Shown: one piece after another, positions 26,693-35,314 of the stretch
Numbering within the stretch: the first letter of the stretch is position 1
Layout of the letters: every line of letters starts with the position of its first letter
Source of the DNA: Prevotellaceae bacterium KH2P17
Lineage (GTDB): Bacteria > Bacteroidota > Bacteroidia > Bacteroidales > Bacteroidaceae
Assembly: GCA_900199655.1 (NCBI GenBank)
Contig: FZRE01000002.1
Location: 232,239 to 296,238, forward strand
Length of the DNA: 64,000 nt
Reading direction: 5' to 3'
Notes under the pieces: model-generated
What the model was told of the DNA's origin: nothing
The model's database searches: none
The model's input: the letters and a program-made list of their open reading frames with translations, nothing else
Position numbers and translations under genes: made by a program

Positions 26693-27397
26693 TCAGCCGT
26701 TTTGGGCCAACAGGCGGCACAACTGGCGCATGCCGGCGCTGGCTCCCTGCTGTATGTGGGTTACGTTCCGGTAGCCGCCGGCCATCACGGGTTCGGGGTC
26801 TATGAGGTACACGGGGCACTGCGGCGGGGCGTACTGTATGAGCCCGGCTGCCGGATAAACGTTGAGCGAGGTGCCGATGATGACGAACACGTCGGCCTGC
26901 TGGGCCTCGCGGGCGGCCGGTTCAATCATGGGAACGCTCTCGCCGAAGAAGACGATGAAGGGCCTCAGCAGGCTCCCGTCGCCGGCTTTGGTTCCCGGGG
27001 CCACCTGACAGTTGTCTTCGGGCAGGCTGACGATGAACTCCGGGTTGTAAGGGTCGCGGCTGGAGCACACCTTGGCGAGCTCGCCGTGCAGGTGGATGAC
27101 GTGCGACGAGCCGGCGCGTTCGTGCAGGTCGTCCACGTTCTGCGTAATAACAGTAACCTCATAGTCCTTCTCCAGGCTGCTGATGAGGCGGTGTCCCTCG
27201 TTGGGTTGGGCTCGGTAGAGCTTCTGCCGCAGCATGTTGTAGAAGTTGGTAACCAGCACCGGGTCGGCTTCCCACCCCTCGTGAGAGGCCACCTGCTGCA
27301 CGGGATAGTTCTCCCAGAGGCCGTCGTTGCCGCGAAAAGTCTTGAATCCGCTCTCTACCGACATGCCTGCTCCGGTAAGAAATACGATTTTCTTCAT
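26693..27397 (-). CDS. Sir2-family NAD-dependent protein deacylase without zinc cysteines
   Basis: This 234-residue sirtuin has VFLTGAGMSVESGFKTFRG (NAD site, about residues 5-23), TQNVDDLHERAGSSHVIHLH with the catalytic His near 104, and VIIGTSLNVYPAAG. The CxxC pairs that bind zinc in most sirtuins are missing: after HGELAKVC comes SSRDPYNPEFIV, with only isolated cysteines. Zinc-less sirtuins of this type are common in Bacteroidetes. FYNMLRQKLY resembles the Y-x-x-R acyl-binding region of deacylases such as CobB, with the Arg shifted one place. The ATG at 27397 is preferred over a GTG two codons upstream. Confidence 0.85.
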   Translation of the reverse strand: MKKIVFLTGAGMSVESGFKTFRGNDGLWENYPVQQVASHEGWEADPVLVTNFYNMLRQKLYRAQPNEGHRLISSLEKDYEVTVITQNVDDLHERAGSSHVIHLHGELAKVCSSRDPYNPEFIVSLPEDNCQVAPGTKAGDGSLLRPFIVFFGESVPMIEPAAREAQQADVFVIIGTSLNVYPAAGLIQYAPPQCPVYLIDPEPVMAGGYRNVTHIQQGASAGMRQLCRLLAQNG

Positions 27398-27420
27398 AAG
27401 CACAGAATATTAACTAACTA

Positions 27421-27428
27421 CAAATTTA
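27421..27428 (-). promoter_or_regulatory. -7 box of the sirtuin gene
   Basis: Minus-strand TAAATTTG, 24 bases before the start. It is divergent from the FKBP promoter. Confidence 0.5.
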
Positions 27429-27471
27429 GTATTTTTTTCGGAATAAATCGTATTCAGTCAGAATAAAATAG

Positions 27472-27479
27472 TACCTTTG
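27472..27479 (+). promoter_or_regulatory. -7 box of the FKBP cluster
   Basis: TACCTTTG matches TAnnTTTG, 36 bases before the first FKBP start. No clear -33. Confidence 0.55.
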
Positions 27480-27514
27480 CACATTATTTATATTAAGCAA
27501 GCAAACAGACAGAC

Positions 27515-28120
27515 ATGGACAAAGTAAGTTACGCTTTGGGACTTGGCATCGGCCGCCAGCTGGTTGACATGGGTGCCAGGCAACTGAACATCGACGATTT
27601 CGCGCAGGCTATCAAGGACGTGATCATGGGCTCCAAGCTGCAGCTCGATGAGCAGGAAGCGCAGACATTGGTACAGAATTTCTTCCAGGAGCAGGAACAG
27701 AAGCAGCGCGCTGCTGCTGCCGAGCGCTTCTCGGCCAATAAGGAAACGGGCGAAAACTACCTGGCCCGGAATGCCGGTAAGGACGGTATAGTGACCTTAC
27801 CCAGCGGACTGCAGTACAAAGTGCTCAAGGAGGGCAACGGCAAAAAGCCCAAGGCAACCGACCAGGTGCGCTGTCACTACGAGGGAATGCTGGTAGACGG
27901 CACGCTCTTCGACAGCAGTATCCAGCGCGGCGAGCCTGCCGTGTTCGGCCTCAACCAGGTAATTGCCGGCTGGACCGAGGGCCTGCAGCTCATGCAGGAG
28001 GGCGCCAAGTACCGCTTCTTCATCCCCTACAGCCTCGGCTACGGCGAGCGCGGAGCCGGCCAGCAGATACCTCCGTTCTCGGCGCTCATCTTCGACGTCG
28101 AACTGCTGGAAGTGCTCTGA
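27515..28120 (+). CDS. FKBP-type peptidyl-prolyl isomerase, cytoplasmic
   Basis: This 201-residue protein has an N-terminal FkpA/Mip-like helical domain (MDKVSYALGLGIGRQLVDMG to about residue 85) and a C-terminal FKBP domain (about 90-201: LPSGLQYKVLKEGNG, VRCHYEGMLVDGTLFDSSIQ, VIAGWTEGLQLMQEGAKYRF, IPPFSALIFDVELLEV). No signal peptide is present, so it should act in the cytoplasm, assisting proline-limited folding. It is the first of three related genes 40 and 71 bases apart on one strand. Confidence 0.93.
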   Translation: MDKVSYALGLGIGRQLVDMGARQLNIDDFAQAIKDVIMGSKLQLDEQEAQTLVQNFFQEQEQKQRAAAAERFSANKETGENYLARNAGKDGIVTLPSGLQYKVLKEGNGKKPKATDQVRCHYEGMLVDGTLFDSSIQRGEPAVFGLNQVIAGWTEGLQLMQEGAKYRFFIPYSLGYGERGAGQQIPPFSALIFDVELLEVL

Positions 28121-28160
28121 AACGCTGATTTAGAAATTTCAAAAAAGCAATTATACAACA

Positions 28161-29033
28161 ATGAAAAAACTGACTTTCGTAGCCGCTCTGGCTATTGCAG
28201 CCGCCACCCTCACGGGTTGCGGACATTCAACCCCCAAGGCTAACCTCAAGAGCGATGTAGACTCTATGAGCTACGCCATGGGCATGTCCCAGTCGCAGGG
28301 ACTCAAAGATTTCTTAGTGGGCCGCATGGGCATCGACACGACGTACATGGACCAGTTCCTCAAGGGCCTGAACGACGGTGCAAACGCCGGCGACGACAAG
28401 GGCAAGGCTGCCTACTACGCCGGTATCCAGATTGGACAGCAGATATCAAACCAGATGGTGAAGGGTATCAACCGCGAGGTTTTCGGCGATGACTCGACCA
28501 AAACCATCAGTCTGAAGAACTTCATGGCCGGCTTCGTGGCCGGTACTACCGGCAAGAAGGGCCTCTACAGCATGGAACAGGCACAGCAGGTGGCACAGGC
28601 CAAGATGACCGATATCCGCCAGAAGAACCTGCTCAAGCAGTATGGACCCAACAAGGAGGCCGGCGAGAAGTTCCTCGCTGCCAACAAGCAGAAGCCCGGA
28701 GTGGTAACACTGAAGTCGGGAGTGCAGTACAAGGTCATCAAGGAAGGTAACGGTCCTATCCCCAAGGACACCTCACTGGTGAAGGTACATTATGAGGGCC
28801 GCACCCTCGACGGCAAGGTAATAGACAGCAGCTACAAGCGTGGCGAGCCCGTGACCCTGCACGCCAACCAGGTTATCAAGGGCTGGACCGAGGCCCTGGT
28901 GCACATGCCCGTGGGCTCTGCCTGGGAGGTTTACATCCCGCAGGAGATGGCTTACGGCGAGCAGCTGCAGAACAACATCAAGCCTTACTCTGCCCTTATC
29001 TTCAAGATTGAGCTGCTTTCTATCGAGAAATAA
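28161..29033 (+). CDS. FKBP-type peptidyl-prolyl isomerase, lipoprotein
   Basis: The 290-residue protein starts MKKLTFVAALAIAAATLTGC, with a lipobox (LTGC, Cys 20). A roughly 130-residue FkpA-like dimerisation helix region (DSMSYAMGMSQSQGLKDFLV onward) is followed by an FKBP domain (about 180-290: LKSGVQYKVIKEGNGPI, VHYEGRTLDGKVIDSSYKRG, VIKGWTEALVHMPVGSAWEV, ALIFKIELLSIEK). It probably folds envelope proteins from the outer-membrane periplasmic face. It is nearly colinear with the next gene, indicating tandem duplication. Confidence 0.93.
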   Translation: MKKLTFVAALAIAAATLTGCGHSTPKANLKSDVDSMSYAMGMSQSQGLKDFLVGRMGIDTTYMDQFLKGLNDGANAGDDKGKAAYYAGIQIGQQISNQMVKGINREVFGDDSTKTISLKNFMAGFVAGTTGKKGLYSMEQAQQVAQAKMTDIRQKNLLKQYGPNKEAGEKFLAANKQKPGVVTLKSGVQYKVIKEGNGPIPKDTSLVKVHYEGRTLDGKVIDSSYKRGEPVTLHANQVIKGWTEALVHMPVGSAWEVYIPQEMAYGEQLQNNIKPYSALIFKIELLSIEK

Positions 29034-29104
29034 GCATATGGCAAGATAAATAGTCAGGTCCCTTCCCATCTCCGGGGAGGGACTTTATAATCATAGCTTC
29101 TAAC

Positions 29105-30082
29105 ATGAAAAAGGTGATTTTGCTTGCACTCGTCATCTTGGCGAGTGCCTCTTTGAGCCCGGCTATGGCCGAGAAGAAAAACAAGAAGAAGAAAACGACG
29201 GCGCAGCCCGTTGAGGCCGTGGTGCTTGCCACGCCCTCCGATACTGTTAGCTACGCCGTGGGAAAGGCCTCTACACGCGGCCTGATGAACTACCTGAAGC
29301 AGGAGTACGGCGTCGATACGGCCTACATGGCCAACTTCGTGCAGGGCTACAACGAGGCGTTGCAGCGCATGAACGACCCCGAATACAAAGCTTACAACGC
29401 CGGGGTGCAGATAGCCCGCATGGCTGCCGAGCGCATTCTGCCCGGTGCCAAGGCCGACTTTGAGAACACCAAGGACTCCATCGCGGCCCGTCCTTTTCAT
29501 CAGGGATTCCTCGCCGGGGTAACAGATGACAACACGTTCTTCGCCCAGTCGGAGGCCGAAAGTTTCTACGAAGCCCGTCGCACGGCCGACATTGAGGCCC
29601 GCAACGCCGCCTACAAGACCGAAAACGAGCGCTGGCTGGCCGACAACAAGACCAAGGAGGGCGTCAAGACCACTGCCAGCGGACTGCAGTACAAGGTCAT
29701 CAGCGCCGGCAACGGTGCCATTCCGAAGGCTACCGACAAGGTAACGGTGAAGTACGAGGGCAAACTCATCGACGGCACCGTATTCGACAGCAGCTACAAA
29801 CGCAACCCGCAGACCAGCTCGTTCCGCTGCGACCAGGTTATCAAAGGCTGGACCGAGGCCCTCACCATGATGCCCACGGGCAGCAAGTGGGAGCTCTACA
29901 TCCCGCAGGAACTGGCCTACGGCAGCCGCCAGGCCGGCCAGATAAAGCCCTACTCGGCACTTGTGTTCACCGTAGAGCTGGTGAGCATTGAGCAGGAGAA
30001 GCCTGCCGAAGCTCCCGCCAAGGCCGACAAGAGCCAAGCGGAGGCCCCTGCCAAGAAGACTGCCTCACGTCGGCAACGCTAA
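29105..30082 (+). CDS. FKBP-type peptidyl-prolyl isomerase, periplasmic
   Basis: The 325-residue protein has a cleavable signal peptide (MKKVILLALVILASASLSPAMA) followed by a lysine run (KKNKKKK). The FkpA-like N-domain (SYAVGKASTRGLMNYLKQEY) and the FKBP domain (about 190-295: ASGLQYKVISAGNGAI, VKYEGKLIDGTVFDSSYKRN, VIKGWTEALTMMPTGSKWEL) follow. A 30-residue Ala/Lys/Glu/Pro tail ends in SRRQR. The tail and lysine run are not in its two paralogues and could hold it at the envelope surface. A strong terminator lies 46 bases after the stop. Confidence 0.92.
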   Translation: MKKVILLALVILASASLSPAMAEKKNKKKKTTAQPVEAVVLATPSDTVSYAVGKASTRGLMNYLKQEYGVDTAYMANFVQGYNEALQRMNDPEYKAYNAGVQIARMAAERILPGAKADFENTKDSIAARPFHQGFLAGVTDDNTFFAQSEAESFYEARRTADIEARNAAYKTENERWLADNKTKEGVKTTASGLQYKVISAGNGAIPKATDKVTVKYEGKLIDGTVFDSSYKRNPQTSSFRCDQVIKGWTEALTMMPTGSKWELYIPQELAYGSRQAGQIKPYSALVFTVELVSIEQEKPAEAPAKADKSQAEAPAKKTASRRQR

Positions 30083-30127
30083 CCTGGCATAACGGCAGCA
30101 ACCCCGCACGTAACAGGCAAAAAGCTG

Positions 30128-30166
30128 ACAAAATGCACGGAAAACCGAAAATTCCGTGCATTTTGT
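30128..30166 (+). terminator. Terminator of the FKBP cluster
   Basis: A perfect 15-bp stem (ACAAAATGCACGGAA at 30128-30142, complement at 30152-30166) with a 9-base loop and T-rich 3-prime arm. Confidence 0.85.
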
Positions 30167-30188
30167 TGTTTATATCACATTAATTGCC

Positions 30189-30196
30189 TATTTTTG
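30189..30196 (+). promoter_or_regulatory. -7 box of the Lrp operon
   Basis: TATTTTTG, 45 bases before the Lrp start. A TTTG lies 23 bases upstream inside the preceding terminator, a wider spacing than usual. Confidence 0.5.
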
Positions 30197-30241
30197 TTGA
30201 CACATTGTAAACTCCACTCATCATCAACAAAAAGCTTAGTA

Positions 30242-30709
30242 ATGGACAGAATAGACAATTTAGACAAGAAGATACTCAGCATTCTCTCCCAGAATGCACG
30301 TATTCCTTTCAAGGACGTGGCAGCCGAATGCGGCGTTTCGCGTGCCGCCATCCACCAACGCGTGCAGCATCTGGTCGAAAACGGCGTCATCACAGGCAGC
30401 GGATTCGACATCAATCCCAAGAGTCTGGGCTACTCCACCTGCACCTACGTGGGGCTCAACCTGGAGCGCGGAAGCCTGTATAAGAACGTAGTGGAACGGC
30501 TGATGAGCATTCCCGAGATTGTGGAATGCCACTTCACGACCGGCCCCTACACCATGCTCATCAAGCTCTATGCCCACGACAACGAGCAGCTCATGGACCT
30601 GCTGAACGGTCAGCTGCAGTCCATTCCGGGCGTTGTGAGCACCGAGACGCTCATCTCTCTGGAGCAAAGCATCAAGCGGGAGATACCCGTCAAAACAGAG
30701 CAAAAGTAA
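30242..30709 (+). CDS. Lrp/AsnC family transcriptional regulator
   Basis: The ATG at 30242 gives 155 residues in standard Lrp form. The N-terminal winged helix is MDRIDNLDKKILSILSQNAR to HQRVQHLVENGVITGSGFDI, and the RAM/effector domain is CTYVGLNLERGSLYKNVVER, IVECHFTTGPYTMLIKLYAH, IPGVVSTETLISLEQSIKRE. Family members sense amino acids and assemble into octamers. It starts an operon, 4 bases ahead of the amidotransferase-dipeptidase fusion, so it probably responds to an amino acid released by these enzymes. Confidence 0.93.
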   Translation: MDRIDNLDKKILSILSQNARIPFKDVAAECGVSRAAIHQRVQHLVENGVITGSGFDINPKSLGYSTCTYVGLNLERGSLYKNVVERLMSIPEIVECHFTTGPYTMLIKLYAHDNEQLMDLLNGQLQSIPGVVSTETLISLEQSIKREIPVKTEQK

Positions 30710-30713
30710 AAGC

Positions 30714-32525
30714 ATGAACGATTTTGACCTGCAGTCGCATCTCGACTCCGTCTATGCGACCTTCCCCGAAGCCAGTAACCGCCCGGTCATTGGCATTACT
30801 TCCAACTACACCAACGGCGATGCAGCCCTGCGCGACCGCTATTATACGCAGGTGGTAGCGGCCGGCGGCACGCCCGTTATCATCCCTCCGGTGGCCGACA
30901 AGGATGTTATCATCGGCACGCTCGACCGCATCGACGGCCTGCTCCTTACCGGCGGAGGCGATTATAACCCGCTCTGGGCGGGCGAGGAGCCGTTGCCACA
31001 GCTGCACGGCATCAACTCCGAGCGCGATTTACCCGAACTTTTACTCACCCGCCTGGCCTTTAACCGCCAGATACCCATGCTGGGCATCTGCCGCGGCATA
31101 CAGACCCTGGCCCTTGCCCTGGGCGGTACGCTCATGCAGGACATAGCCCAAGGCATGCCCGCAGCAGCCCGCCTGCTCAAGCACAGCCAAGATGCCGACC
31201 GCCAGGAGCCTACCCATAGCGTGAGCATAGAGCCCGACTCCATCCTGCACGGGATATATGGAGCCGAGCGATTGTACGTGAATTCCTTCCACCATCAGGC
31301 CGTTCAAGACCCCGGCAAGCGCTTCCGCGTAACGGCGCAGGCCCCCGACGGCGTTACCGAAGCTATCGAGAGCACCGAGTTCAAGGCTGTTCTGGGCGTG
31401 CAGTGGCATCCGGAATGGCTGCAGCAGGAGGGCCTCAAGCTCTTTGAATGGCTCGTCGGCGAGGCCGGAAACTTCTCCGTAGCCAAGCGCCTGCACCATC
31501 GGGTGCTCACACTCGATACTCATTGCGACACGCCCATGTTCTTTCCGCAGGGCGTGAACTTCGCTCAGCGAGACCCCCGCATACTGGTTGACCTGCACAA
31601 GATGGCCGACGGCAGGCAGGATGCCGTAACCATGGTGGCCTATCTGCCGCAACCCAAGCCCGGGGAGCCGTTCGCAGAAAAGATTGACATCGCCGGACTG
31701 CAGAAGTACAACCCGCAGCAAGCGGAACTGCTCAGCCACATCACGCCCACGGCTTATGCCGACTTCATCTTCGACAAGATAGAGGCAACCGTGCACGAGC
31801 ATGCCGCCAGCGTGGCCATAGCCCGCACTCCGGCCCAGCTATACGAGAACAAACGGCACGGACGCAAGTCTGTCATGCTCGGCATAGAGAACGGTCTGGC
31901 CCTTGGCAGCGACCTCTCAAACATCAGCCACTTTGCCCAAAGGGGCGTGGTGTACATCACCCTGTGCCACAACGGCGACAACCAGATCTGCGACTCCGCA
32001 CGGGGCAGCGGCACGCATGGCGGAGTTTCCGCCTTCGGAGAGCAGGTTATCCGCGAGATGAACGCCCAAGGCATCATGGTGGACCTGTCTCACGGAGCCG
32101 AACGCAGCTTCTACGATGCCCTCGACATCAGCCAGTTGCCCATCGTGTGCAGCCACTCCAACTGCCGCGCACTGTGCAACGTGCCCCGCAACCTTACCGA
32201 CCAGCAGCTCCGGGCCTTGGCCCTTAAGGGCGGCGTGGCCCACACCACGCTCTACGCCGGATTCCTGCGGCAGGCCGGAGAGGCCGACATACGCGACGCG
32301 GTGGCCCACCTGGAGCACGCCATCAGCGTGATGGGAATAGAACATGTGGGGCTGGGAACCGACTTCGACGGCGACGGCGGCATCCGCGGACTTGCCGACT
32401 CGTCGGAACTCATCAACTTTACCATCTGCCTGCTGCGCCGCAAGTACAGCGAGCAAGACATCGCCCGCATCTGGGGAGGCAACTGGCTCAGGGTGATGAC
32501 ACAAGTCCAAAACGCAAGAAAATGA
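30714..32525 (+). CDS. Class I amidotransferase-like hydrolase fused to M19 membrane dipeptidase
   Basis: This 603-residue protein is a fusion. Residues about 22-250 form a PuuD-like class I glutamine amidotransferase fold (DGLLLTGGGDYNPLWAGEEP; nucleophile Cys in MLGICRGIQTLAL; HPEW near 227), typical of gamma-glutamyl hydrolases. Residues about 262-600 form an M19 renal-dipeptidase fold (LDTHCDTPMFF, LGIENGLALG, TLCHNGDNQICDSARGSG, VDLSHGAERSFYDALDISQL, SHSNCRALCNVPRNLTDQQL, VGLGTDFDGDGGI). No signal peptide is seen. The product suits sequential removal of a gamma-glutamyl group and splitting of the dipeptide, for example glutathione-like peptides. That role is inferred; the fusion is in one unbroken frame. 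Confidence 0.88.
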   Translation: MNDFDLQSHLDSVYATFPEASNRPVIGITSNYTNGDAALRDRYYTQVVAAGGTPVIIPPVADKDVIIGTLDRIDGLLLTGGGDYNPLWAGEEPLPQLHGINSERDLPELLLTRLAFNRQIPMLGICRGIQTLALALGGTLMQDIAQGMPAAARLLKHSQDADRQEPTHSVSIEPDSILHGIYGAERLYVNSFHHQAVQDPGKRFRVTAQAPDGVTEAIESTEFKAVLGVQWHPEWLQQEGLKLFEWLVGEAGNFSVAKRLHHRVLTLDTHCDTPMFFPQGVNFAQRDPRILVDLHKMADGRQDAVTMVAYLPQPKPGEPFAEKIDIAGLQKYNPQQAELLSHITPTAYADFIFDKIEATVHEHAASVAIARTPAQLYENKRHGRKSVMLGIENGLALGSDLSNISHFAQRGVVYITLCHNGDNQICDSARGSGTHGGVSAFGEQVIREMNAQGIMVDLSHGAERSFYDALDISQLPIVCSHSNCRALCNVPRNLTDQQLRALALKGGVAHTTLYAGFLRQAGEADIRDAVAHLEHAISVMGIEHVGLGTDFDGDGGIRGLADSSELINFTICLLRRKYSEQDIARIWGGNWLRVMTQVQNARK

Positions 32526-33634
32526 AGAAACGTACCATCCTAATCATCGCTATCATGGCTGCTGTTGCCCTCATCCTGTTCATCGTCTTCAAGGGAGTGC
32601 TGTTCCCGCAGATGGCTTCGCCCGACGCCGACGAGGTCGACGCCGAGGAGAAAGTGGAACCCGCAGGCCCCGCCTTCAATGCCGACAGCGCCTACGCCTT
32701 TACCCAGGCACAGTGCAACTTCGGCTACCGCGACATGAATTCGGCCGCACACGACCGCTGTGCCGACTGGATTGAAGCCCGGTTCCGCCAGTATGGATGC
32801 CAAGTGAAGACCCAGCGCGCCGACCTCAAAGGCTACGACGGCACCATCCTGCACAGCCGTAACATCATCGCGTCCTTCAACCCCGGCGCCACCACCCGCA
32901 TCCTCCTCTGCGCCCACTGGGACTCACGGCCGTGGGCCGACAACGACCCCGACTCGCTCAACTGGCGCAAACCCGTCCTTGCGGCCAACGATGGAGCCAG
33001 CGGCGTGGCCGTGATGCTGGAGATAGCCCGTCTGCTCTCGGCCAGCCGCAGCGCCGTACCTGCCCACTCCGCGCAGGGAAGTGCCGCCTCCGCAGCCGCC
33101 CCGCAGGCCACCCCGGAGGCAGGGAAGTGGGGCGAGGAGCTCTCGTTCGGCGTCGATTTCGTGTGCTTTGATGCCGAAGACTGGGGAACTCCGCAGTGGG
33201 CCGGCGTGGCAGACGATGCCAGCTCATGGGCCCTGGGCGCCCAGTACTGGGCACAGAACGCCGCCGGCTACGAGGCCCGTTACGGCATTCTGCTCGACAT
33301 GGTAGGCGGCCAGGGAGCCAAGTTCTACCAGGAAGGAATGTCGAAACGCTACGCCCCCGAAATCGTGAAGAAGGTTTGGCGGGCCGCCCGAAAGGCCGGA
33401 TACGGCAGCTATTTCCCCCGCTCTGAGGGCGGTTACATCACCGACGACCATGTTCCGGTGAACGAGATAGCCCGCATTCCCACCATCGACATCATCCCCT
33501 ATTACCCCAACTGCCCGCAAAGCAGCTTCGGGCCCACGTGGCACACGCTGGCCGACGACATGGAGCACATTGACAAGAACACCCTCAAGGCCGTTGGCCA
33601 GACCGTTATCCAGGTGCTCTTCACCGAGGAGTAG
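32522..33634 (+). CDS. M28 family peptidase, glutaminyl-cyclase-like
   Basis: This 370-residue protein overlaps the dipeptidase stop by ATGA. It has an N-terminal membrane anchor (RTILIIAIMAAVALILFIVF) and an M28 fold with zinc ligands: LLCAHWDSRPWADNDPD, NDGASGVAVMLEIARLL, VCFDAEDWGTPQW (E and D) and ITDDHVPVNE, plus PTWHTLADDMEHID. The DSRP and AEDWG motifs are those of glutaminyl-peptide cyclotransferases, which make N-terminal pyroglutamate, as already found for Bacteroidetes enzymes. A 28-residue Ala/Ser/Pro-rich insertion at about 180-205 sits between the zinc motifs. It probably lies in the inner membrane facing the periplasm. Confidence 0.85.
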   Translation: MKKRTILIIAIMAAVALILFIVFKGVLFPQMASPDADEVDAEEKVEPAGPAFNADSAYAFTQAQCNFGYRDMNSAAHDRCADWIEARFRQYGCQVKTQRADLKGYDGTILHSRNIIASFNPGATTRILLCAHWDSRPWADNDPDSLNWRKPVLAANDGASGVAVMLEIARLLSASRSAVPAHSAQGSAASAAAPQATPEAGKWGEELSFGVDFVCFDAEDWGTPQWAGVADDASSWALGAQYWAQNAAGYEARYGILLDMVGGQGAKFYQEGMSKRYAPEIVKKVWRAARKAGYGSYFPRSEGGYITDDHVPVNEIARIPTIDIIPYYPNCPQSSFGPTWHTLADDMEHIDKNTLKAVGQTVIQVLFTEE

Positions 33635-33704
33635 CGCTGCCCCTGACGACTGTCCCCGTTGCTTTAGGGCCGCTTGTTCTGTTTGATAGCCCCTTTATTC
33701 CAAC

Positions 33705-33757
33705 CCCGCGTATTTGCAATCAGCCGCCCCAAAGGCTGCAAATACGCGGGTGTTTTT
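33705..33757 (+). terminator. Terminator of the Lrp operon
   Basis: A 14-bp stem CCCGCGTATTTGCA (33705-33718)/complement (33737-33750) with an 18-base loop, followed by TGTTTTT. Confidence 0.85.
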
Positions 33758-33792
33758 ATGCTTTTCAGATGCCGATGGCCGGCAGTCTGCGC

Positions 33793-33902
33793 TTTGCAGT
33801 TCTGCAGTTTGAGATTTGTAGTTCATCAGTTTGCTTTTTGCAGTTCATCAGTTTGCTTTTTGCAGTTCTGCAGTTTGAGATTTGCAGTTCATCAGTCTGC
33901 GC
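33793..33902. repeat. Five tandem 22-bp units (TTTGCAGTTCATCAG type)
   Basis: Starting at 33793 there are five consecutive 22-mers beginning TTTGCAGTTC or TTTGTAGTTC, alternating TGCAGTTTGAGA and ATCAGTTTGCTT endings. No gene is present. The next repeat family begins 36 bases further on. Confidence 0.9.
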
Positions 33903-33937
33903 CCCCATTGTTTGCTCGCGTTTCGCTGGAGCTGTCC

Positions 33938-34003
33938 TTCAAGCTCCTTGAACGATAGCTTCAAGCCTCTTGAAGATGCCGTTCAAGAGGCTTGAAAGCC
34001 ACC
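33938..34003. repeat. Three 22-bp palindromic units (TTCAAG-N3-CTTGAA)
   Basis: Units at 33938, 33960 and 33982, each a 15-bp dyad plus 7-bp spacer. Same family as 3910. Confidence 0.9.
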
Positions 34004-34077
34004 TCCTGCTCTTCTGCTCATAACTTGTTGATTTTTAACAGCTTATGAGCAGAGTCGCAAAAGGACTTTTCCTGCCG

Positions 34078-34826
34078 CAATCATCCCCTCCTAACCTCCC
34101 CTTTCTAAAGGGAGGAAAGGCTGCTGATAGTTTTTAAAGACAGCGTAACAGCGTAATTTTTCTGCTGTAGTTGCGGTGTAAAGACAGAGTAACAAAGTAT
34201 TATTTCTGCTGTAGTTGCGGTGTAAAGACAGAGTAACAAAGTATTGTTTTACTGCTGCGGGGGTGTTTATACGTTAGGAAAGAATAAGCAACAATGTGCA
34301 GAAAAGCTAACTGGTATCCTCCCCTTGGAAAGGGGAGGCGGAGGAGGGGATGACCACTTGGCAGGCAGTTGGCAATCTTCAGGCAGGCAGTTGGTAATTT
34401 CCTGGTGCAATCATCCCCTCCTAACCTCCCCTTTCTAAGGGGAGGAAAGGCTGCTGACAGTTTTTAAAGACAGCGTAACAGCGTAATTTTTCTGCTGTAG
34501 TTGCGGTGTAGAGACAGAGTAACAAAGTATTTTTTCTGCTGTTGTTGCGGTGTAAAGACAGAGTAACAAAGTATTTTTTCTGCTGTTGTTGCGGTGTAAA
34601 GACAGAGTAACAAAGTATTGTTTTACTGCTGCGTGGGTGTTTATACGTTAGGAAAGAATGAGCAACAATGTGCTGCAAGGCTAACTGGTATCCTCCCCTT
34701 GGAAAGGGGAGGCGGAGGAGGGGATGACCACTTGGCAGGCAGTTGGCAATCTGCCGGCAGGCTGTTGGTAATTTCCTGGTGCAATCATCCCCTCCTAACC
34801 TCCCCTTTCTAAGGGGAGGATACAGG
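34078..34826. repeat. Composite repeat block with a 374-bp duplicated segment
   Basis: The block holds inverted-arm elements (arms near 34079, 34317, 34409, 34689, 34785) and AAAGACAGAGTAAC units at 34145, 34189, 34233 and again 34475, 34519, 34563, 34607 (all 44 bp apart; the two sets are offset by 330 bp = 15 x 22). Sequence 34244-34438 recurs with few changes at 34618-34812, an offset of 374 bp (17 x 22). The two similar 64-codon frames are repeat sequence, not genes. Confidence 0.85.
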
Positions 34827-34899
34827 TTTGCCTTGTGGGTATTCATTGCTGTTTTTCCATCTATCACTTTCCCGTTTTATAAATCGAACAACAGAAAAA

Positions 34900-35120
34900 T
34901 TACTCTGTTACTCTGTCTTTAAAAAGGAGTTACTCTGTCTTTCACCCGCATCAGCAAGCCAGCAGGAAACTGCATGCAGCAAAAAAATTACTCTGTTACT
35001 CTGTCTTTAAAAAGGAGTTACTCTGTCTTTACACCGCATCAGCAAGCCAGCAGGAAACTGCAAGCAGCGAAAAAATTACTTTGTTACTCTGTCTTTAAAA
35101 AGGAGCTACTCTGTCTTTAA
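34900..35120. repeat. GTTACTCTGTCTTT array with 88-bp period
   Basis: GTTACTCTG starts at 34907, 34929, 34995, 35017, 35083 and (as GCTAC) 35105: intervals 22, 66, 22, 66, 22. The 88-bp unit is repeated about 2.5 times upstream of leuS. Confidence 0.9.
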
Positions 35121-35233
35121 AAAGCATCTGCTCCGCCCCTCGCCCGCAGCAGCAAACATGCTGCTTGCCGGCGGGCCAAGCAAAGGAGCGGATAAAGTTT
35201 CCTGTTTTGAGCCTTTATCTCATTTATTTTTCG

Positions 35234-35241
35234 TAATTTTG
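35234..35241 (+). promoter_or_regulatory. -7 box of the leuS operon
   Basis: TAATTTTG matches TAnnTTTG, 73 bases before leuS. The nearest TTTG is 24 bases upstream, so the -33 is weak. Confidence 0.5.
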
Positions 35242-35314
35242 CCACATCTATCTCTGCGCACGCGCGGAGAACACATACCGACAAGCGCTTATAAATAAAA
35301 TTCAAGAGACATAA

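Noticed and set aside
34244..34812. Two near-identical 64-codon frames (34244-34438 and 34618-34812) that could be a duplicated small gene.
   Set aside because: They run through the inverted-arm repeat and the 44-bp units. The similarity is that of the DNA repeat, with no ribosome site or family match.
34125..35120. Possible CRISPR array because of regularly spaced repeats.
   Set aside because: The conserved core is short, spacers are 22-88 bp and partly repeated themselves, and there are no cas genes.
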